A DNA stretch of 64,000 nucleotides from Chryseobacterium soli (GTDB lineage Bacteria > Bacteroidota > Bacteroidia > Flavobacteriales > Weeksellaceae). Location of the stretch: positions 124,001-188,000 of the forward strand of contig NZ_JPRH01000007.1 in assembly GCF_000737705.1 (NCBI RefSeq), read 5' to 3'. Below are positions 34,710 through 43,162 of the stretch, piece after piece. Position 1 is the first letter of the stretch, and each line of letters starts with the position of its first letter. Made by a program: the position numbers and the translations under genes. The notes below the pieces were generated by a model. That model was given only the letters and a program-made list of their open reading frames with translations, did no database searches and was not told the DNA's origin.

Positions 34710-35549
34710 ATGCTATTAAATGAATTAAAAGAAATGAACGAAATATTTAGTATACAAGGAAAAATAGCTGTCATTACAGGTGCTTCAGGAGTGTTAGGCG
34801 GAAGTCTTGCCGAAAGTTTCGTAAAAGCAGGTGCTACCGTTGTCGCACTGGGAAGAAATAAGGAAACGCTGGATGTCCGCGTGAAAAAACTTATCGATGC
34901 AGGAGGTGAGGCATTTGCCGTAGAAGCCAATGTGATGGACGTAGGAAGTTTAGAAGCCGCAGCGAATAAAATAGTGGAAAAATACGGTAAAATTGATATT
35001 CTACTCAATATAGCCGGCGGAAATATTCCAGCAGCCACCTTATCTCCCGACCAGTCTTTTCTTGATATGGACATTGAAGGATGGAACCAGGTCACTGATC
35101 TTAACATCAACGGAACAGTATATCCAAGCTATGTTTTCGGAAGAGTAATGGCACATCAGGGAAGCGGGAGTATCGTCAATATCTCTTCCATGGCGGCTTA
35201 TTCAGCCATTACAAGAGTAGCCGGATATTCAGCGGCAAAGGCGGCAATTACCAATTTTACCCAATGGCTGGCCTCCGATTTAGCCTTGAAATATGGCGAT
35301 ACAATAAGAGTAAATGCCATTGCCCCCGGATTTTTTATCGGTGATCAAAACCGTAACATTTTATTGAATCCGGACGGATCATTAACAGAACGAAGCATAA
35401 AAGTGATTGCAAAAACTCCGATGGGACGTTTTGGAGATGCCGAAGAACTCAATGGGGCTGTACAGTTCCTGTGTTCAGATGCGGCAAGCTTCATTACCGG
35501 AGCACTGCTGCCTGTTGACGGCGGTTTCAGTGCATTCAGCGGAGTGTAA
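34710..35549 (+). CDS. SDR D-mannonate oxidoreductase (fructuronate reductase) candidate
   Basis: A 279-residue short-chain dehydrogenase: TGASGVLGGSLAESF cofactor loop, NIAGGNIP, ISSMAAYS catalytic Ser region, YSAAK catalytic Tyr-Lys, and APGFFIGDQNR near the substrate lid. SDR enzymes next to uxuA in Bacteroidetes replace the long-chain UxuB and reduce fructuronate to mannonate with NAD(P)H; this role is inferred from context. ATG 34734 is an alternative start. A clear terminator follows. Confidence 0.88.
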   Translation: MLLNELKEMNEIFSIQGKIAVITGASGVLGGSLAESFVKAGATVVALGRNKETLDVRVKKLIDAGGEAFAVEANVMDVGSLEAAANKIVEKYGKIDILLNIAGGNIPAATLSPDQSFLDMDIEGWNQVTDLNINGTVYPSYVFGRVMAHQGSGSIVNISSMAAYSAITRVAGYSAAKAAITNFTQWLASDLALKYGDTIRVNAIAPGFFIGDQNRNILLNPDGSLTERSIKVIAKTPMGRFGDAEELNGAVQFLCSDAASFITGALLPVDGGFSAFSGV

Positions 35550-35586
35550 ATAAACACGTTTCATATAGTTTCATATACTTAGTAGA

Positions 35587-35629
35587 CGGGGCCTGGAGCC
35601 ATTCATTGGATTGAAAGGCCCTGTTTTTT
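35587..35629 (+). terminator. Rho-independent terminator after the SDR gene
   Basis: CGGGGCCT / AGGCCCTG (8 bp, one G-T pair) followed by six T's. The direct repeat GTTTCATATA precedes it at about 35559 and 35570. Confidence 0.8.
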
Positions 35630-35688
35630 CAGTTTGAAATCATCTATAAAAAGTAAAGTAAAACCCTCAATTAATCATTAATACAACC

Positions 35689-36987
35689 ATGATCAAAATA
35701 CATCCTCCTAAAAAACAGAATATGAGATGGTGGATGCTGTCTTTGGTTTTCCTGGCCACAACAATCAATTACCTGGACCGTCAGGTGATGGGATTGCTAA
35801 AGCCAACGCTGGAAGCAGACTTTCACTGGACAGAAAAAGATTACAGCTATATTGTGATGGCTTTTACCGCTTCCTATGCATTGGGCTACCTTGCCATGGG
35901 ACGATTTATCGACAGAGTAGGCACAAAAATAGGATATGCAGTTTCTTTAATCATCTGGACTCTCGCATCCATCGGACATGGTTTTGTGAAAAATACCTTC
36001 GGATTTATTCTCGCAAGAACAGCTCTTGGACTAAGCGAGGCCGGAAATTTTCCTGCCGCGATAAAATCCGTAGCAGAATGGTTCCCCAAAAAAGAAAGAG
36101 CGCTGGCGACAGGTCTTTTTAATTCCGGAGCGACAGTAGGAGCTATTTTGGCCCCTCTTTTAGTTCCATGGATTCTCGGACATTATGGATGGCAGCAAAC
36201 CTTTGTATGGATTGGAGCAGCCGGAATGATCTGGATTGTTCTCTGGTGGAAATTTTATCGTGCGCCTGAACAATCAAAAAAACTAACCTATGAAGAATAC
36301 CAATATATAAAAAGCGATCAGGATGCACAGCCAGAAGAACAGTCTAAAGTCCCTCTTTCCGAATTATTCAAATACAAAGTAACCTGGTCATTTGCCATCG
36401 GGAAAATCATGACCGACCCGATCTGGTATTTCTTTATGTTCTGGCTTCCCGCTTATTTTGCCGATGTTTTTAAAATGGACCTTACGAAACCGTCTCTTCC
36501 TCTGATCCTTATTTACAGCGGAACCACCCTCGGAAGTATTGGCGGTGGCTACCTTTCCTCATGGCTGATAAAAAAAGGATGGGAAATCAACAAAGCAAGA
36601 AATATAACGATGCTGCTTTTTGCATTGATGGTCGTGCCTGTTATGTTTTCCAAATATCTTGGCAATATGTGGGTCATTACCATTGTGATTGCTTTTGCTA
36701 CGGCTGCACATCAGGGTTGGGGAGCCAATCTGATGACCACGGTTGGCGATAGATTGCCCAATAAATATGTAAGCTCAGTGATTGGATTCGGTGGAATGCT
36801 GGGATCTGTTGCCGGGATTATCTTTCCTTTGTTTATTGGAATTATACTGGACACTTTTAAAAAAGCCGGAAATATCAACGGAGGATACAATATCATCTTT
36901 TTTATTGCCGGAATCTCCTATATCGCCGCCTGGCTCATCATCCGTTTCATTAACCGAAAGCCAGAAAATAAGATAAAAACTAATTGA
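35689..36987 (+). CDS. Hexuronate MFS transporter (ExuT/GudP-like)
   Basis: A 432-residue inner-membrane symporter with 12 predicted spans. The first part RWWMLSLVFLATTINYLDRQVMGLLKPTLEADFHWTE and GRFIDRVGTKIGYAVSLIIWTLAS belong to the anion:cation symporter group that includes ExuT. It should import glucuronate or aldotetraouronate-derived acids into the cytoplasm for the UxuA branch. The next gene starts nine bases after its stop, so co-transcription is expected. Confidence 0.9.
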   Translation: MIKIHPPKKQNMRWWMLSLVFLATTINYLDRQVMGLLKPTLEADFHWTEKDYSYIVMAFTASYALGYLAMGRFIDRVGTKIGYAVSLIIWTLASIGHGFVKNTFGFILARTALGLSEAGNFPAAIKSVAEWFPKKERALATGLFNSGATVGAILAPLLVPWILGHYGWQQTFVWIGAAGMIWIVLWWKFYRAPEQSKKLTYEEYQYIKSDQDAQPEEQSKVPLSELFKYKVTWSFAIGKIMTDPIWYFFMFWLPAYFADVFKMDLTKPSLPLILIYSGTTLGSIGGGYLSSWLIKKGWEINKARNITMLLFALMVVPVMFSKYLGNMWVITIVIAFATAAHQGWGANLMTTVGDRLPNKYVSSVIGFGGMLGSVAGIIFPLFIGIILDTFKKAGNINGGYNIIFFIAGISYIAAWLIIRFINRKPENKIKTN

Positions 36988-36995
36988 TAATAATT

Positions 36996-38705
36996 ATGAA
37001 AAAAAGACTAATCCATCCAATTGTTTTTAAAAATAAAGCAGTCTTAGCTGTTACAGCGTTGCTTTCCCTGAATATTTCAGCACAGGTTTTCTCCGGCTTT
37101 ACGTACCGGGGAAATGATAAAATATATACCGATAATCCACTCAAAGACGATGAATTCTATTCACCGGTCCTTCAGGGGTGTTATCCCGATCCCAGCATCA
37201 CGCGAAAAGGAAACGATTATTATCTCGTGAATTCCTCGTTCTCAATGTTTCCGGGAGTTCCGATCTTTCAGTCTAAAGATCTGGTCAACTGGAAGCAGAT
37301 TGGGCATGTTTTAGACAGACCTTCACAGCTGAAAGTGGAAAAATCAGGTGTTTCAGAAGGAATCTATGCTCCGGATATTAAATACAACCCCTACAACGAT
37401 ACGTTTTATATGGTGACTACTCAGATTGCCAGCGGGATCGGAAATATGATTGTCAAAACCAAAGATCCAACAAAAGGCTGGAGTGAAGTTCAAAAACTTA
37501 ATTTTGATGGAATTGATCCTTCCATTTTCTTTGATGACAACGGAAAAGCATATATTATTCATAACGATGCCCCACCAAAAGGAACCGAACAGTATAGCGG
37601 TCACCGCGTGATCAAAATATGGGATTATGATCTCGAGAAAGATCAGGTGGTAGCAGGCACAGATAAAATCATTGTGAATGGTGGAGTAGACCTCAGCCAG
37701 AAACCGATTTGGATAGAAGGTCCGCACCTCTATAAAAAAAGAGGGAAATATTATCTGATGTGCGCGGAAGGAGGCACAGGAGGCAATCACAGTGAAGTTA
37801 TTTTTGTGAGCGACAGTCCGAAAGGTCCCTTTATTCCCGCAGGAAATAATCCTATCCTTACCCAGCGTTATTTTCCGAAAGACAGAAAAGACAAAGTAGA
37901 TTGGGCAGGACATGCCGACCTGGTAGAAACCCCTGAAGGTGATTATTACGGAGTATTTTTAGCCATCCGTCCCAATGAAAAGAACCGGGTAAATACGGGA
38001 AGAGAAACTTTTATCCTCCCTGTAGACTGGAGCGGAACGTATCCTGTATTTCAGAATGGATTAGTTCCTATAAAGCCAGCACTTAAGATGCTGAAAGGAG
38101 TTAAAAATCAAACAGGGCAAACCGGATTTTTTCCGAATGGGAATTTTACGTTTTCAGATGCTTTAACCAATTCTGATCTTGATAAGAGATGGATAGCGAT
38201 GAGAGGTCCGCGTGAAAATTTTATTACCATCACTAAAAAAGGATTGAAAATAAATTCTTTTGCTACCAATATTAAAGCAAAAGCTCCCATTTCAGCATTA
38301 TTTCACAGGCAACAGCATGCTTCGTTTGAGGCGGCCGTAGCTTTAGATTTTACCCCGAAATCTGAGAAGGAATTGGCCGGAATTACGTGTTATCAGAATG
38401 AAAAATTCAACTATGTATTTGGACTGACGAAAAAAGGGAATGACTATTATCTGGTACTGGAAAGAACAGAAAAAGGAAACTCTATCATTGTTGCCCATGA
38501 AAAAATTGGGCTTTCTAAAACGATGCAGCTCAAGGTAGTCGCTGAGGGAGATGATTATACCTTTAATTATTCTCTTGACGGAAAAACTTTTAAAAATCTG
38601 GGCGGAAAAGTTTCGGGAGATATTTTGTCGACCGATATTGCCGGAGGATTTACAGGCAGTTTGATCGGGTTGTACAGTACCTTATCCAACGATATGAACT
38701 GGTGA
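36996..38705 (+). CDS. GH43 beta-xylosidase/alpha-L-arabinofuranosidase, exported
   Basis: A 569-residue glycoside hydrolase with a signal peptide (to about residue 30, LNISAQ). The five-bladed propeller shows the GH43 triad: base Asp65 (GCYPDPS), pKa modulator Asp174 (GIDPSIF) and acid Glu241 (WIEGPHLY). Residues about 375-569 form a C-terminal beta-sandwich (laminin-like GH43_C2 type) that shapes the xylan-side subsites. It should remove xylose or arabinose from xylo-oligomers in the periplasm or at the surface. ATG 36996 gives the signal peptide; an upstream TTG overlaps the transporter stop. Confidence 0.92.
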   Translation: MKKRLIHPIVFKNKAVLAVTALLSLNISAQVFSGFTYRGNDKIYTDNPLKDDEFYSPVLQGCYPDPSITRKGNDYYLVNSSFSMFPGVPIFQSKDLVNWKQIGHVLDRPSQLKVEKSGVSEGIYAPDIKYNPYNDTFYMVTTQIASGIGNMIVKTKDPTKGWSEVQKLNFDGIDPSIFFDDNGKAYIIHNDAPPKGTEQYSGHRVIKIWDYDLEKDQVVAGTDKIIVNGGVDLSQKPIWIEGPHLYKKRGKYYLMCAEGGTGGNHSEVIFVSDSPKGPFIPAGNNPILTQRYFPKDRKDKVDWAGHADLVETPEGDYYGVFLAIRPNEKNRVNTGRETFILPVDWSGTYPVFQNGLVPIKPALKMLKGVKNQTGQTGFFPNGNFTFSDALTNSDLDKRWIAMRGPRENFITITKKGLKINSFATNIKAKAPISALFHRQQHASFEAAVALDFTPKSEKELAGITCYQNEKFNYVFGLTKKGNDYYLVLERTEKGNSIIVAHEKIGLSKTMQLKVVAEGDDYTFNYSLDGKTFKNLGGKVSGDILSTDIAGGFTGSLIGLYSTLSNDMNW

Positions 38706-38738
38706 AAAATTCCTTAATCAACGTACATAATCAATCCA

Positions 38739-41264
38739 ATGAAAGTTTTATCAAAAGTAATCATCATCACAGCTTTTATATTCTGCGTTAGCGGGACGGC
38801 TCAGTCTGTTGGATCCTTTATCACTACTGAGACAAGTGCAGAAGTATTGCTGTTAAAAAATCAATCCGTAAAGCTTGCCTTGTATACTGATCAGGGAATT
38901 GATAAAGGTATTGCAAGAGCCGTTCATATGCTAAGTACTGATCTTAAGAAAGTAACCGGAGAATTACCTGATACAATTCATCAAAATCCAGATGGATCTT
39001 CTCCGCTGATCATCATTGGAAGTGCAGGAACGAATTCAATTATTGACCTTCTGATCAGACAACATAAACTGAATGGTAAGGAATTAAACGAGAAACGGGA
39101 AAAATTCATCATTCAGAATATTAAAAATCCTTTTGACGGAGTTTCTGAAGCAGTTGTAATTGCTGGTAGTGACAAACGGGGGACGATCTACGGGATTTAT
39201 GAATTTTCAAAGCAGATCGGCGTTTCACCCTGGTATTATTGGGCAGATATTCCCGTACAAAAAAAAGAAAATCTATATTTTAAAAAAGGAATATATACAG
39301 ACGGAGAGCCAGCAGTAGAATATAGAGGGATTTTCCTGAACGATGAAGAACCTTCTTTAGGAACCTGGGCCAGAAATAGTTTTGGCGGAATCAACAGCCA
39401 GTTGTATGAGAAAGTTTTTGAATTGATCCTTCGCCTTAAAGGCAATTACCTCTGGCCTGCAATGTGGGGAAAAGCTTTCTATGATGATGATCCTCAAAAT
39501 GGAGTGTTGGCGGATGAAATGGGAATTATCATGGGAACTTCCCATCATGAGCCGATGGCACTGGCACAAACCGACTGGCATCGCTATATCAAGAAAAATA
39601 ATCTTCCTAATATCTGGGATTATAACAAAAACGCTGACGTATTGCAGCAATTCTGGAAAACCGGAATCAAAAGAAGTAAAAACTGGGAAAAGCTGATCAC
39701 AGTTGGAATGCGAGGCGATGGAGACGAAGCCATGGGAGAGAAAACGAATATTTCCCTTTTAGAGAAGATTGTAAAAGATCAGCGTAAAATTATAGAAAAC
39801 GAAACAGGAAAACCGGCCAGAAAAATACCTCAGGTCTGGGCATTGTACAAAGAAGTTCAGGATTATTATGATGAAGGGATGAAAGTTCCTGATGATGTTA
39901 TTCTGCTGTTCTGTGATGACAACTGGGGGAATGTCCGCAAACTTCCCGATCTGTCGAAACCGCTTCACAAAGGCGGCTATGGAATGTATTATCATTTTGA
40001 TTATGTGGGCGGACCTAGAAATTCAAAATGGATCAACATCAGTCCGATTCAAAGGGTTTGGGAACAGATGAACCTGACTTACGAACATCAGGTGAATAAA
40101 GTATGGGTAGTCAATGTAGGCGATTTAAAGCCTATGGAATTTCCGATCAGTTTCTTTATGGATATGGCCTGGAATCCCAAACAGTTTACTGCGGATAATT
40201 TGATGGAATATACCCAAAAATGGGCGTCAGAACAGTTTGGAGAGAAGCATTCCACAGAAATTGCCAGAATGATCAATCTGTATGCAAAATATAATCGCAG
40301 AGTAACGCCTGAAACACTTAACAGCACCACGTACAGTCTCGATAATTATAATGAATTTGAAACCGTGGTAAACGAGTACCGCACGCTTGCTCTTGATGCA
40401 ATGCGCCTGTCCGGAGAACTCCCGAAGGAATATCAGGATGCTTATTTTCAGTTAGTGCTCTATCCGATCGAGGCTTGCAGTAATCTGTATGAAATGTATT
40501 ATAATGTGGCAAAAAACAGGCAGCTGGCGGCGAAAAATGATTTTAGCGCCAACGAATATGCTGATAAAGTAAAAAAGAACTTTGCATATGACGCTTTGCT
40601 ACAGCAGCAATACAACACTGAAATTGCAGGTGGAAAATGGAAACATATGATGGATCAGCCGCACATCGGATATACAGGCTGGAACCAGCCTGATCAAAAT
40701 ATAATGCCGGAAGTAGTCTATGTTTCAAAAGCCTCAACTCCAAAAACTAAAACCTTCAAAGAAAAAGACGGCTATATTTCAATAGAAGCGGAGAATTTTG
40801 CACGTCAGCATACTTCAGATAACATACAGTGGAAAGTAATTCCCGATTTCGGAAAAACAAAGTCCGGTGTAACTACCTTTCCGCAGAAGAGTCAACTTAA
40901 GAATGAGGACAATATCTATCTGGAATATGATATGAATGTTACCTCAACAGGACTATTTGAAGTCCAGCTTTTATTGGCGCCTACCCTTAATTTTAACAGC
41001 AATAAAGGCTTGCGGTATGAAATCTCTTTTGACGGACAACAACCGCAAATCATTAATTTTAACGGAAATTACCGGGGCGAACTGGGACAATGGCAGTCTG
41101 AGCATATTATAAAATCAGTGACAAAGCATACCATAACGACACCGGGAAAACATACCCTGCGTTTCCGGGTGCTGGATTCCGGAATTGTCATCGAAAAAAT
41201 ACTCATCAATACAGGAGGATTACAGCCATCCTATTTAGGCCCTCCCGAAAGTAACTATGAATAA
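38739..41264 (+). CDS. GH115 xylan alpha-(1,2)-glucuronidase
   Basis: An 841-residue exported enzyme (signal to about residue 22, GTAQS). The family-specific stretches GTIYGIYEFSKQIGVSPWYYWAD, EEPSLGTWARNSFGG, KGNYLWPAMWGKAF, MGTSHHEPM, MRGDGDEAMG and LLFCDDNWGN are all present, and the C-terminal part has the GH115 beta-sandwich (YISIEAENFARQ). GH115 removes 4-O-methyl-glucuronic acid from internal and terminal xylose units, unlike GH67, which needs a terminal one. Length is within the usual range. It follows the GH43 gene by 33 bases. Confidence 0.95.
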   Translation: MKVLSKVIIITAFIFCVSGTAQSVGSFITTETSAEVLLLKNQSVKLALYTDQGIDKGIARAVHMLSTDLKKVTGELPDTIHQNPDGSSPLIIIGSAGTNSIIDLLIRQHKLNGKELNEKREKFIIQNIKNPFDGVSEAVVIAGSDKRGTIYGIYEFSKQIGVSPWYYWADIPVQKKENLYFKKGIYTDGEPAVEYRGIFLNDEEPSLGTWARNSFGGINSQLYEKVFELILRLKGNYLWPAMWGKAFYDDDPQNGVLADEMGIIMGTSHHEPMALAQTDWHRYIKKNNLPNIWDYNKNADVLQQFWKTGIKRSKNWEKLITVGMRGDGDEAMGEKTNISLLEKIVKDQRKIIENETGKPARKIPQVWALYKEVQDYYDEGMKVPDDVILLFCDDNWGNVRKLPDLSKPLHKGGYGMYYHFDYVGGPRNSKWINISPIQRVWEQMNLTYEHQVNKVWVVNVGDLKPMEFPISFFMDMAWNPKQFTADNLMEYTQKWASEQFGEKHSTEIARMINLYAKYNRRVTPETLNSTTYSLDNYNEFETVVNEYRTLALDAMRLSGELPKEYQDAYFQLVLYPIEACSNLYEMYYNVAKNRQLAAKNDFSANEYADKVKKNFAYDALLQQQYNTEIAGGKWKHMMDQPHIGYTGWNQPDQNIMPEVVYVSKASTPKTKTFKEKDGYISIEAENFARQHTSDNIQWKVIPDFGKTKSGVTTFPQKSQLKNEDNIYLEYDMNVTSTGLFEVQLLLAPTLNFNSNKGLRYEISFDGQQPQIINFNGNYRGELGQWQSEHIIKSVTKHTITTPGKHTLRFRVLDSGIVIEKILINTGGLQPSYLGPPESNYE

Positions 41265-41321
41265 TATTAATATAAAATTAGATGAGAATATGCAATTTTA
41301 CACGGACTTTATTCATTCTGC

Positions 41322-41395
41322 TGTCATTCAGAATGTAACGAAGTGAAATGAAGAATCTAATTGATGAATGGGATTCCTTCTTCGTCGGAATGACA
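41322..41395. repeat. Degenerate inverted repeat, probable dispersed element
   Basis: Within the 269-base gap before galM, TGTCATTC (41322-41329) pairs with GAATGACA (41388-41395), and GAAGAATC with GATTCCTTC inside, giving an imperfect fold-back of 74 bases. Elements with TGTCATTC...GGAATGACA ends are scattered in many bacterial genomes including flavobacteria (from memory). It contains no ORF. The rest of the gap is AT-rich with TGTATA/TATACA arms near 41410-41440 and a TCTGA(T/A)ATCT simple repeat at 41472-41504. Confidence 0.55.
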
Positions 41396-41533
41396 ATACA
41401 TAAAAAATTGTATATAATAACTTTAAATAATTATACATTTTAATAAAAACATTCTTATAAGCAAGTTTGACGTCTGATATCTGAAATCTCATATCTGACA
41501 TCTATTAATAAAAAAACGAAAAGACTAAAAAAT

Positions 41534-42598
41534 ATGGAAAATATTCAGATTTCAGAATATGGAACCACAGACAAAGAGGAAAATGTCAAAAAATACACCC
41601 TCACGAATAAAAATGGAATGACCGCTGAAATCATCAACTATGGAGCGATTGTCACTTCATTAACCGCTCCGGATAAAAATGGGAACTATGAAGATGTAGT
41701 GTTGGGCTTTGTAGAACCGCAGGATTATTTTAACCAAAATTCATATTTCTACGGAGCTATTATTGGGAGATTTGCGAACAGGATTGCAAATGCTGCCTTT
41801 CAACTGGAAGGCAAAAACTATCATCTGACAGAAAATAATGCACCCAATCATCTTCATGGTGGAAAAGAAGGGTTTTTTAACAAGGTTTGGATTGCTGAAG
41901 TGCTTGCAGAGACTGAAATCCCCACCTTACAATTAACTTATGAAAGTCCTGATGGAGAAGAAGGGTATCCGGGAACAGTTATAGCGAAGGTTTTTTACAG
42001 TCTGACCGACGATAATGAGCTTATTATTTCTTATGAAGCGGTAACTGACCGCGCTACCATTATCAATCTGACGCATCATTCCTATTTCAATCTTTCCGGC
42101 CGGTTTACAGAGTCCATTACTGATCATGAACTACAGTTGGAAGCAGATCAGTTTATTCCTATTGATACCTTTTCGATTCCCGAAGGAAGATTTCAGGATG
42201 TTGAAGGCAGCCCTTTTGATTTCAGGATTTCCAAACTCTTAGGAAAAGATATCGATACCGAAAATGAGCAGCTAAAGAGAGCTAATGGATATGATCATTG
42301 CTTTGTCCTTACAGGAAGCGGGATGAGACGGACCGGAACATTGTATCACCCGGAAAGTGGGAGGAAAATGGAAGTTTTTACTGATCAGCCCGGTATACAG
42401 GTCTATACCGGAAATTTTTTAGATGGAAAACATACTACAAAAACAGGAGGTAAAAATATGGTAAGAACAGGAATTTGTTTAGAAACGCAACATTATCCCG
42501 ATGCTCCCAATCAGATTAATTTTCCTTCTGTAAAGCTTTTTCCGGGAGAAAAATATCAGACAAAAACGATCTATAAATTTTCAGTAGAGGAAAAGTAA
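41534..42598 (+). CDS. galM: Aldose 1-epimerase (mutarotase)
   Basis: A 354-residue cytoplasmic mutarotase interconverting alpha and beta anomers of aldoses, here probably xylose entering xylose isomerase. Landmarks: AEIINYGAIVTSL, GRFANRIANAAFQLEGK, NHLHGG, catalytic His in NLTHHSYFNL, GYDHCF and the base Glu in CLETQHYPDAPNQ. No signal peptide is seen. It stands alone between two gaps of several hundred bases, so it may have its own promoter. Confidence 0.95.
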   Translation: MENIQISEYGTTDKEENVKKYTLTNKNGMTAEIINYGAIVTSLTAPDKNGNYEDVVLGFVEPQDYFNQNSYFYGAIIGRFANRIANAAFQLEGKNYHLTENNAPNHLHGGKEGFFNKVWIAEVLAETEIPTLQLTYESPDGEEGYPGTVIAKVFYSLTDDNELIISYEAVTDRATIINLTHHSYFNLSGRFTESITDHELQLEADQFIPIDTFSIPEGRFQDVEGSPFDFRISKLLGKDIDTENEQLKRANGYDHCFVLTGSGMRRTGTLYHPESGRKMEVFTDQPGIQVYTGNFLDGKHTTKTGGKNMVRTGICLETQHYPDAPNQINFPSVKLFPGEKYQTKTIYKFSVEEK

Positions 42599-42804
42599 AG
42601 TCTGGCTTTTGAATATTTAATAAAAGGATTTCATTAATAAACGATGTTGGATCTCATTTCAGGCAATATAATCAGGTAAATGTTTATGTTTTATGTAGAA
42701 AATCACTGAAAATAAAATGAATTTAATGTTAAATATATGTTAAAATTTATTAATGTAACATATTTGATTTTAAAAATAAACAACAGGATAGTTATTGTCG
42801 AAAA

Positions 42805-42931
42805 TATGATAAGTCCCGTGTTGAAAGTGTAAAGAATCGGTCCGGAATATTTTTATACTGTATGCTGAGGTTTGTGCAGTACCCGGAAATAAAAAAGACT
42901 CCATTTTTATAATCGTACAATCTATGATAAG
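42805..42931. promoter_or_regulatory. TATGATAAG pair in the gap before the GH35 gene
   Basis: The 564-base gap 42599-43162 is AT-rich and has no convincing gene. TATGATAAG occurs at 42805-42813 and 42923-42931, the reverse complement of the CTTATCATA motif found three times before the Nudix regulator gene. The shared 9-mer in two gaps of the same locus suggests a common regulatory site. Confidence 0.4.
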
Positions 42932-43162
42932 GGTGTTGTTTTTTTCTAAGAAATACTAAAGTTTTACGGCTCACTTTGACAAACGGAAAGCTTGTACTCA
43001 CAGGATTCCTTTGCTATATAGATTCTTTCTTTTATTTTTAAAAACCATCACAAATATATTGACAGGTTAATACAATCTATGGTGAGAATATTTTAAAACA
43101 GTACATAATATACCATTTGTGTTATCAATAATACAATACAGATAAACTAAAAAATCAATCAA

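Noticed and set aside
42792..43001. 69-residue minus-strand frame in the gap before GH35
   Set aside because: No homologous look, no promoter, AT-rich gap; the repeated TATGATAAG sites lie inside it.
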